The notes under the pieces are model-generated. The model worked only from the letters and a program-made list of their open reading frames with translations. It did not search any database and was not told the origin of the DNA. A stretch of 7,105 nucleotides of DNA, from contig CALFPM010000047.1 of NCBI GenBank assembly GCA_937919155.1, positions 1-7,105 of the forward strand, in the 5' to 3' direction. Both the position numbers and the translations under genes were made by a program. Positions 1-5,832 of the stretch are shown piece after piece. The number at the start of each line of letters is the position of its first letter. Within the stretch, counting starts at the first letter, position 1. Origin of the DNA: an uncultured Clostridia bacterium (GTDB taxonomy: Bacteria; Bacillota; Clostridia; Oscillospirales; Acutalibacteraceae).

Positions 1-480
1 ATGGGTTCAGACGAAGAAGTTATGGAAGAAGCTTATATCAGCGATGCACAGCTCGAATGGCTCGATGCTTCACTTTCAGAAGCAACAGCAGACGGCAAAC
101 CCGTATTCGTTATTCTTCATCAGCCTCTCAAGAATTCACACGGTCTTCCCATTCCCTGGGGTAACGGCACAAACAAGAACGCAGGTCACGTAGGCGATCA
201 GAGTGAAGCTATTCAGGCTGTTCTCGATGAATACAAGAACGTTGTTCTTATTTCAGGTCACCTTCACCTTGGCTTCGGTCAGTATACATACGAAAAGATC
301 GGCAACATCCACGCTGTAAACGTTCCTGCTATCGGCAAGGGCAACGCAGACGGTGATTACAATGAATTCTCAACAGGCTATTCTGTTGAAGTTTATGACG
401 ATGAAGTTCTTTTCAGAGCAAGAAACTGCAAGACAGGCGAGTGGTATTCCGAGTGGGATGTAAGCGTTCCTGTTAAATAA
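1..480 (+). CDS. Calcineurin-like metallophosphoesterase, C-terminal part (5' end cut by window)
   Basis: The frame is open from the first base and ends at TAA 478-480, giving 159 visible residues. The ATG at base 1 is probably an internal methionine, because the protein begins in the middle of the metallophosphoesterase fold. The visible part has the late metal-binding motifs: the histidine of VILHQP (H40) and the GHLH signature (residues 86-89), followed by closing beta strands. The early motifs of the family (DxH, GDxxD, GNHD) must lie upstream, out of view. Family knowledge: these enzymes use a two-metal centre to hydrolyse phosphomono- or diesters; the substrate cannot be told from this piece. 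A secreted phosphatase-like gene follows 56 bases later on the same strand, so the two may share a transcript and a role in scavenging phosphate from organic esters (inference). Confidence 0.85.
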   Translation: MGSDEEVMEEAYISDAQLEWLDASLSEATADGKPVFVILHQPLKNSHGLPIPWGNGTNKNAGHVGDQSEAIQAVLDEYKNVVLISGHLHLGFGQYTYEKIGNIHAVNVPAIGKGNADGDYNEFSTGYSVEVYDDEVLFRARNCKTGEWYSEWDVSVPVK

Positions 481-522
481 GTAACTGACGGCACTAAGCC
501 GTTGAAATAATGTAAAATTTGA

Positions 523-530
523 AAGGAAAG
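523..530 (+). promoter_or_regulatory. Ribosome binding site deciding the start of the phosphatase gene
   Basis: AAGGAAAG lies about nine bases upstream of ATG 537. A TTG codon at 519 is in frame but lies upstream of this Shine-Dalgarno sequence and has no purine-rich site of its own at a suitable distance. ATG 537 also gives a clean signal peptide beginning MKKNF, so it is the better start. Confidence 0.75.
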
Positions 531-536
531 AACATA

Positions 537-2060
537 ATGAAAAAGAATTTTCTCAGAATTCTCAGCGTTGTGCTTTGCGTTGCAATGATTGCAACCTGTG
601 CAATCTTCCCTGCATCAGCTGAGGAAGAAACAACTGTTTCAGGCACAACACCCACCCGTATTTCCGTTGTTGTTAACGGAGACCCCTCAACACAGAAGGG
701 TATCACATGGTATACCAACGAAAACACAACAAGCGAAGTTGAAATCACAACTATTGACGGCGCTGCTGTTACAGGCTGCACAATCACCTATTCAGACGTT
801 TTCATGTGGGAGGGCAAGTATGTTCACAAGGCTCTTGTTTCAGACCTCACTCCCGGAACAGTTTACCTTTACCGCGTAGGTAACGGCAGAGATTTCAGCG
901 AAATCGGTAACTTCATCACAGACAATGATGATGAGAAGTTCAGCTTTGTTACAATTGCTGACATTCAGGCAGGCAACCTTGATAACTTCAAGAAGGGTGC
1001 AAAGGTTGCAAAGGCTGCTTTTGAGCAGGTTCCCGGCGCAGAATTCATCGTTAATATGGGTGACTTCACAGACGACAGCACCAACGAAGAATGGGATAAC
1101 TACGACATCGCAATGAGAGAAATTAACCTTGGCTCAACACTTGTTCCCGTTGCAGGTAATCATGACGGTCTCGGCGTTGAGTATTGGTTCAACAATATGT
1201 TCAACCTTGACACAAGCGAAAGCGTCCAGATTAAAGACGGCGTAAACTATTCATTTGATTACGGCAATGCACACTTTGCAGTGCTTAACACAAACGACAT
1301 TCTTTCAATTTCAATTCCTCAGCTTACCTGGCTTGAGAATGATATGAACAGCACAGACAAGGATTGGAAAATCGTGTTCCTCCACAAGTCACCTTATTCA
1401 CTTGGCAAGGATGCAAAGTGGCCCGATGCTCTTTATCTTCAGGAGTCACTCACAAGAGTTCTTGACAGATGCGATGTTGACCTTGTAATGGGCGGTCACG
1501 ACCATCAGTACCTCAGAACAAAGGCTCTCAAGGGCAACAAGGTTGATGAGGACGGCACTGTTTACGTTCTTTCAGGCACAGCAGGTACAAAGAGATATGA
1601 AATCCGTGAGTTCCTTGCAGGTAATTTCCTCAAGAAGGATTGGATCGGCGCACTCACAATCCAGAAGGGCGGCTACGGCAACTACTGGGACGGTCAGGAT
1701 TGGGATCAGACAAATCAGGCTTATATCGGCGGTATCTTCAATGAAATTTCAATTGACGGCGGTAAGCTGACCTTCAATTCATATGTTCTTTCAGATCTTC
1801 CCGTTGACGAAGAGGGCAACGAAATTGCAGATGCAGAGCAGATTGTTACTCTTCACGACACATTCACTCTTGAAAAGGAAACAGGTAAGAACGAAATCAC
1901 ATTCACAGGCGACAACACCACAAGTGAAGTAGAATACAACGCACTTGTTGTTCCCAGCTTCCTTGGTCTTGCAGCCTATGTATTCACAAACTGGCTTCCC
2001 AGATTCCTTATCATGGTTCCTGCACTTCTCAAGAGCGTTATCGTTGATGACGTTTTCTAA
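537..2060 (+). CDS. Secreted purple-acid-phosphatase-like metallophosphoesterase
   Basis: The predicted protein has 507 residues. Residues 1-28 form a signal peptide (lysines at 2-3, hydrophobic core, cleavage predicted after ASA-28). Residues ~38-128 look like the fibronectin-III-like N-terminal domain of purple acid phosphatases (TWYTN, LTPGTVYLYRVG). The calcineurin-like catalytic domain follows, ~135-415: ADIQ with D142, GDFTDD with D176 and D179/D180, GNHD 207-210, H283 in FLHK, and GGHDH 319-323. These residues should build the dinuclear metal site for phosphoester hydrolysis outside the cytoplasmic membrane. The first motif reads DIQ instead of the usual DxH. The C-terminus (~467-507) is unusually hydrophobic, with no LPxTG-type sorting signal, and may associate with the membrane. 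The gene ends just before a strong terminator. Family assignment is firm; the natural substrate is unknown. Confidence 0.93.
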   Translation: MKKNFLRILSVVLCVAMIATCAIFPASAEEETTVSGTTPTRISVVVNGDPSTQKGITWYTNENTTSEVEITTIDGAAVTGCTITYSDVFMWEGKYVHKALVSDLTPGTVYLYRVGNGRDFSEIGNFITDNDDEKFSFVTIADIQAGNLDNFKKGAKVAKAAFEQVPGAEFIVNMGDFTDDSTNEEWDNYDIAMREINLGSTLVPVAGNHDGLGVEYWFNNMFNLDTSESVQIKDGVNYSFDYGNAHFAVLNTNDILSISIPQLTWLENDMNSTDKDWKIVFLHKSPYSLGKDAKWPDALYLQESLTRVLDRCDVDLVMGGHDHQYLRTKALKGNKVDEDGTVYVLSGTAGTKRYEIREFLAGNFLKKDWIGALTIQKGGYGNYWDGQDWDQTNQAYIGGIFNEISIDGGKLTFNSYVLSDLPVDEEGNEIADAEQIVTLHDTFTLEKETGKNEITFTGDNTTSEVEYNALVVPSFLGLAAYVFTNWLPRFLIMVPALLKSVIVDDVF

Positions 2061-2065
2061 AATCT

Positions 2066-2110
2066 AAAAAAAATTACGGCTTGCACGGTGTTTCGTGCAA
2101 GCCGTTTTTT
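2066..2110. terminator. Bidirectional intrinsic terminator between converging genes
   Basis: A perfect 12-bp stem, ACGGCTTGCACG (2076-2087) and its complement (2094-2105), encloses a 6-base loop. On the + strand it runs into T 2105-2110 and further T-rich sequence; on the - strand the A run at 2066-2073 becomes a U tract. It therefore serves both the phosphatase gene ending at 2060 and the GH2 gene ending at 2113. Confidence 0.92.
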
Positions 2111-2112
2111 TG

Positions 2113-4278
2113 TTATTTTTTGTCTTTTTCAATAGTCTGCAGGAATTGGTTGGCAAGTAAGATTACCTCTTTTGCGCCAAGTTTTGATGCAAGTCTGCTG
2201 ATGGGTTTGAGGGGGATTTTGCCCACATATTTCAGGGCGGGATGGTCAAGAGTGACACCTGCCTGATTCTTGATAAGATTCTGCACCTCGGAGTTGAACA
2301 GAATGTCACCAACCGTGTCATCAAGCGAAAGTCTGTCGGGGTCAATATCCTCACTTGAGTTGAACCAATTGCGGATGAATGACTGTGCACCTTCGGGTAA
2401 TGAATATGAGGGGTTGGGTTCATCGGTGCCGTTGACGGTGATTTTGTGGGTAAGTTTGCCTGACTTGGCGGTGATAACATTTTCACCCTCTTTGATAACG
2501 GCATCGAAAATAAATATCTTGTCGCCTTCAAGTTCGGTTGTTTCGCCGTTGACGGTGAGCTTGACTTTATCGCAGTTTGAATAAACCTTGATTTTCTGCT
2601 CGCCTGTGGGTCTGTCAACAAATCTTTCGCTTGCAATGTGAACGAACTTTTCGTCTGACCAGAATGCTTTGTAAACATAGAAAGAATCCTTTTTCGTCTT
2701 TCTGTCAAAGGTAACAAGACCCTTGTTGTTGCGGCCTCTTACGCCGCCTTCATTGCGCAGCGCAGAACCGAAATCGAACATGTTCCATACATATGAACCC
2801 CAGAGCCATTCTCTTTCTGCGATTGCTTTTGCGTAATGCTCGTGGTAATATGCCTGATATTCCTCAGAGTAGTCGCCCTGTGCGGGATTTGCGGAGTGAA
2901 GGGCTGTGTTTGCCTCTGCGCCGTATTCGGAAAGGCAGAGTTTGATGTCAGGCTTCTTTTCGTGGAATTCATCAAGCCAGCTGTCAATGCGGTCAACTGT
3001 CTGAGCATACCAGCCGAAATAATGATTGTAGCCGAGAATGTCGGGGATATCGTTGAGCTTTGAATTTGCGGAGCAGAATGCAACCTGTGCCGTTGCGGTG
3101 GGTCTTGTTGAATCAAGAGCGTGGGCAATTGCGTTCAGCTCATTTATGCCCTCTGTGATTCCCGAGCCTGCACCGCCGATTGAAATTTCGTTGGCAATGC
3201 TCCAGCAATAAATTGAGGGATGATTGAAATTCTGCCTGATAAGTTCCTCAAGCATGAATTTCGCCTGCTCCTGCTTTTTCTTGCTGAATCTTGAAATGAC
3301 GGGGATTTCTGCCCAGACAAGGAAACCTTCCTCATCACAAAGGTCATAGAATTTTTTGTCGTGCTGATAATGGGCAAGGCGGATTGAATTTGCGCCAATC
3401 TCCTTGATGAGGTCAATGTCTTTTTTGTGTTCCTCATAAGTGAGGGCGTTGCCGAGACCCTCCCAATCCTGATGCCTTGAAACGCCTTTCATCTTTACGG
3501 GTTCGCCGTTGAGGAAAAAGCCTTTTTCGGCGTCAAAATTAAAGTCACGGACACCGAATCTGTCGCTGATTTCGTCAATGACTTCGCCGTTTTCCTTGAG
3601 CCTTGCAGTCATTGTATAAAGATAGGGATTCTTTGTTCCGTTCCAGAATACGGGTTCATCAATGAAAAGCTTAACGGCGTCAACTTCTGCATCAACTTCT
3701 CTTTTGGCAACCTCGTTGCCCTCTGCATCGGTGATAATGAATTCCTTTGTCAGACCCTTGCAGCTTCCCTCAATGAGAGTTTTTACAAAAATTCTGCCGT
3801 CTGCCTTGGGTGTGATATACATACCGCAAAGGCTCATATCAAGAAGTGAAAAGTGTGACTTTGAAACATCGCTGATGATATTCACATTGCGGTAAAGACC
3901 GCCGTAGAAAGTGAAATCCGCCATTTCGGGATAAAGAAATTCGTTGGCACTGTTGTCAACGATAATTCTGATTTCGTTGTCTCCGTCCTTAAGGAAATCG
4001 GTAAGTTCAAAGCGGAACATAGCATAGCCGTTTTCGTGGCTTCCGATATAAATTCCATTGATGAAAACCTCGGCAACGGTATTTGCACCGTTGATTTCAA
4101 GATATACTCTGCCGTCAAAGAAGGGGATTGTTCTTTCGTAAACGCATCTGCAACGGTCGTAGCTTTCTGCGCCGCCCTGACCGTCCAGGTTATTCCAGGT
4201 GTGGGGCAGGTTTATTTTTTCTGTAACGCCGTCTTTCGTGAAAGACCAGCCCTCGTTGATGTTAGTTATTTTTCTCAT
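2113..4278 (-). CDS. Glycoside hydrolase family 2 enzyme (beta-galactosidase/beta-glucuronidase type)
   Basis: A 721-residue protein with no signal peptide, so probably a cytoplasmic exo-glycosidase acting on imported oligosaccharides or glycosides. Order of domains: jelly-roll sugar-binding domain ~1-137 (NLPHTWN, GGLYRNV), Ig-like domain ~150-245, TIM barrel ~247-545. The likely acid/base is E364 in SIANE and the likely nucleophile E451 in LSEYGAE; SYVWNMFDF (495-503) is the usual barrel-end motif. A further beta domain (~546-616, with VYSNCDKVKLTVNG) and a helical tail of about 100 residues (~620-721) follow. The segment GRNNKGLVTFDR holds N517-x-K519-G520, a motif linked to glucuronate recognition in beta-glucuronidases but also present in related enzymes, so galactoside versus glucuronide specificity is open. 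The ATG is preceded by GAGG (4287-4290), which overlaps the stop of the TtcA-like gene, so translation is probably coupled. Confidence 0.93.
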   Translation of the reverse strand: MRKITNINEGWSFTKDGVTEKINLPHTWNNLDGQGGAESYDRCRCVYERTIPFFDGRVYLEINGANTVAEVFINGIYIGSHENGYAMFRFELTDFLKDGDNEIRIIVDNSANEFLYPEMADFTFYGGLYRNVNIISDVSKSHFSLLDMSLCGMYITPKADGRIFVKTLIEGSCKGLTKEFIITDAEGNEVAKREVDAEVDAVKLFIDEPVFWNGTKNPYLYTMTARLKENGEVIDEISDRFGVRDFNFDAEKGFFLNGEPVKMKGVSRHQDWEGLGNALTYEEHKKDIDLIKEIGANSIRLAHYQHDKKFYDLCDEEGFLVWAEIPVISRFSKKKQEQAKFMLEELIRQNFNHPSIYCWSIANEISIGGAGSGITEGINELNAIAHALDSTRPTATAQVAFCSANSKLNDIPDILGYNHYFGWYAQTVDRIDSWLDEFHEKKPDIKLCLSEYGAEANTALHSANPAQGDYSEEYQAYYHEHYAKAIAEREWLWGSYVWNMFDFGSALRNEGGVRGRNNKGLVTFDRKTKKDSFYVYKAFWSDEKFVHIASERFVDRPTGEQKIKVYSNCDKVKLTVNGETTELEGDKIFIFDAVIKEGENVITAKSGKLTHKITVNGTDEPNPSYSLPEGAQSFIRNWFNSSEDIDPDRLSLDDTVGDILFNSEVQNLIKNQAGVTLDHPALKYVGKIPLKPISRLASKLGAKEVILLANQFLQTIEKDKK

Positions 4279-4286
4279 TTTTATTA

Positions 4287-4290
4287 CCTC
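4287..4290 (-). promoter_or_regulatory. Ribosome binding site of the GH2 gene, overlapping the upstream stop codon
   Basis: Read on the - strand, GAGG lies eight bases before ATG 4278 and overlaps the TGA (4289-4291) of the TtcA-like gene. This arrangement supports co-transcription and coupled translation. Confidence 0.7.
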
Positions 4291-4999
4291 AATATCCGTT
4301 TATTTCTTTCCTTTGCATTGCACCGAGAATTTTGCTGCGCACATCGCCGTATTTCTTTTCCAGAGCAGAGAGCATTTCTTTGACTTCCTGCCTTTCGGTG
4401 GTGCCGTCAGCAGGGCAGTTGCTCTTGACTGTGGGCAGATTTTCTTTGCGCACAACTCTTGCACAGTCGCTTTCCCTTGCAAAAATCATAGGTCTTATCA
4501 TATGTATATCCTTGCGTGAAAGGTAAGTTACAGGCATAAAACAATCCAGAGTGCCGCCGTTAAAAAGATTCATTATGAATGTTTCCGCCACATCGTCAAG
4601 GTGATGTCCCAAAGCGATTTTGTTGCATCCGTGCTCTTTTGCGGCATCGTGGAGCGCGCCTCTGCGCATCCTTGCGCAAAGACTGCAGGGGTTGCTTTCT
4701 TTTCTGATGTCAAATATGACTTCGGCAAGCTGTGTGCGCTTGATGACATATTCAACATCAAGCTCGGAACAAAGCTTTTCAATCTCCGAAAAGTCACCGT
4801 CCGTGTTGCCGAACCGGGGATCAAGAGTGATTGCGACTATATCAAATTTTTCGGGATAAAATCTGCGCAGATTCGCCATTCCTGCAAGCAGGGCAACGGA
4901 ATCCTTTCCGCCCGATACGCCGATTGCGATTCTGTCGCCTTCTTTTATCATTTCATATTGTTGGCAGGCGGCTCGCATATGGCTGAGTAGCTTTTGCAT
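4289..4999 (-). CDS. TtcA-family tRNA 2-thiolation ATP pyrophosphatase
   Basis: The 236-residue protein belongs to the PP-loop ATPases: SGGKDS at 29-34 binds ATP, and GHHLDDVAET at 131-140 is the second family signature. A CxxC pair, C105 and C108 in CSLC, plus C195 in KSNCP matches the cysteine arrangement that holds the iron-sulfur cluster in TtcA enzymes. Family role: activate a tRNA base with ATP and insert sulfur, classically at cytidine 32 in the anticodon loop. It is shorter than E. coli TtcA (about 310 residues), as is common for Firmicutes homologues, so the exact tRNA position is not certain. TilS is less likely because of the cysteine motifs. The start ATG 4999 follows GGAAG (5006-5010) and lies 10 bases after the YmdB stop; the GH2 gene starts 10 bases after its own stop, indicating an operon. 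Confidence 0.88.
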   Translation of the reverse strand: MQKLLSHMRAACQQYEMIKEGDRIAIGVSGGKDSVALLAGMANLRRFYPEKFDIVAITLDPRFGNTDGDFSEIEKLCSELDVEYVIKRTQLAEVIFDIRKESNPCSLCARMRRGALHDAAKEHGCNKIALGHHLDDVAETFIMNLFNGGTLDCFMPVTYLSRKDIHMIRPMIFARESDCARVVRKENLPTVKSNCPADGTTERQEVKEMLSALEKKYGDVRSKILGAMQRKEINGY

Positions 5000-5009
5000 A
5001 AAAATCTTC

Positions 5010-5780
5010 CTATTCTATGGTAACGGACTCAATGTTGATTGCTTTGCCCGTCTTATTGTCAATTTCGAAAATACAGCCGTTCATTATGCATTCGCCCTCG
5101 GCTGTGTCAAACCGTGCTGGCATACCCGTTTTCAGCCAATCAATTGATATTTCGGGCTTTACGCCGAGCACGGAGTGCTTCGGACCCGTCATACCGATGT
5201 CGGTGATGTATGCCGTGCCTTTGGGGAGTATGGTTGCATCGCCTGTTATGACGTGAGTGTGAGTGCCGAAAACGGCGGATACCCTGCCGTCAAGATAAAA
5301 TCCCATGGCCCTTTTCTCTGCAGTTGCTTCGGCGTGAAAATCCACAAGAGTGATTCTGCAATCTGAAAGCTTGGGGAGTATTTCGTCAACAACCGTAAAG
5401 GGGTTGTTGCATCTGTCCATATACACCGTGCCCGAAAGGTTGATTATTCCCACCTTTACGCTTCCCATATCCACAACCGAATAACCCTTGCCCGGATTGC
5501 CTTCGTGGAAGTTGGCAGGTCGGATAATATCGTTCCTCTCATCAAGCATTTCATAGAATTCTCTGCGGCGGTAAACATGATTGCCTGTTGTGATAAAATC
5601 AACGCCGCTGTCAAAAAGATATTGCGCGGAAAACGGAGTGATTCCGTTGCCTACAGCTGAGTTTTCGCCGTTTGCAATGCAAAGGTCAATTTTCTTCAGC
5701 CTTTTGTATGCAGGCAGGATACTGCGGAGAAACTCGCAACCCTTTGCGGAAACAACGTCTCCGATTACAAGAATGTTCAT
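5010..5780 (-). CDS. ymdB: YmdB-family metallophosphoesterase (2',3'-cyclic nucleotide phosphodiesterase, TIGR00282)
   Basis: A 256-residue protein, close to the family's usual length of about 264, beginning MNILVIGDVV as expected. All metal ligands known for this family are visible: D8, E39 and N40 (NGENS), N67 and H68 (GNHVY), H149 (DFHAEAT), H174 and H176 (GTHTHV). The GNH motif is followed by VY instead of the more usual TW/IW. In Bacillus subtilis YmdB hydrolyses cyclic nucleotides, acts as a regulator of biofilm and motility decisions, and its gene neighbours the RNase Y gene, exactly as here. It is cytoplasmic. The start was set at ATG 5780; a TTG at 5783 would add one residue and lies slightly nearer to the AGGA at 5791-5794, but the family's N-terminus favours the ATG. 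The stop TAG (5010-5012) sits 10 bases before the TtcA-like gene. Confidence 0.95.
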   Translation of the reverse strand: MNILVIGDVVSAKGCEFLRSILPAYKRLKKIDLCIANGENSAVGNGITPFSAQYLFDSGVDFITTGNHVYRRREFYEMLDERNDIIRPANFHEGNPGKGYSVVDMGSVKVGIINLSGTVYMDRCNNPFTVVDEILPKLSDCRITLVDFHAEATAEKRAMGFYLDGRVSAVFGTHTHVITGDATILPKGTAYITDIGMTGPKHSVLGVKPEISIDWLKTGMPARFDTAEGECIMNGCIFEIDNKTGKAINIESVTIE

Positions 5781-5790
5781 CAATTAATCA

Positions 5791-5794
5791 TCCT
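5791..5794 (-). promoter_or_regulatory. Ribosome binding site of ymdB
   Basis: AGGA on the - strand, 10 bases before ATG 5780 and 7 bases before the alternative TTG 5783. It does not decide firmly between them. It starts about nine bases after the hairpin at 5804-5822, so the hairpin and the site could influence each other. Confidence 0.6.
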
Positions 5795-5822
5795 AACAAA
5801 TAAGGGCTGCACAAGGCAGCCC
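5795..5822 (-). terminator. Possible weak terminator or attenuator between RNase Y and ymdB
   Basis: On the - strand GGGCTGC (5822-5816), a 5-base loop and GCAGCCC (5810-5804) form a perfect 7-bp GC-rich stem, followed by TTATTTGTT (5803-5795). The interrupted T tract suggests partial termination or an RNA stability/processing element, not a complete stop. It occupies most of the 52-base gap between the two genes. Confidence 0.5.
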
Positions 5823-5832
5823 CCATAATAAA

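Noticed and set aside
488..502. Small hairpin ACGGC-ACTAA-GCCGT after the first gene.
   Set aside because: Only 5 bp and no following T run, so not a credible terminator.
519..521. TTG 519 as the start of the phosphatase gene.
   Set aside because: It lies upstream of the Shine-Dalgarno sequence at 523-530, and ATG 537 gives the better signal peptide.
723..1937. Peptide NTTSEVE occurring twice in the phosphatase (residues 63-69 and 460-466).
   Set aside because: The underlying DNA differs at several positions and the flanks are unrelated; probably chance.
2232..2717. Long - strand frame of 161 residues inside the GH2 gene, and similar frames such as 4601-4990 on the + strand.
   Set aside because: They overlap genes with strong family motifs, show no family features themselves, and have low-complexity composition typical of shadow frames.
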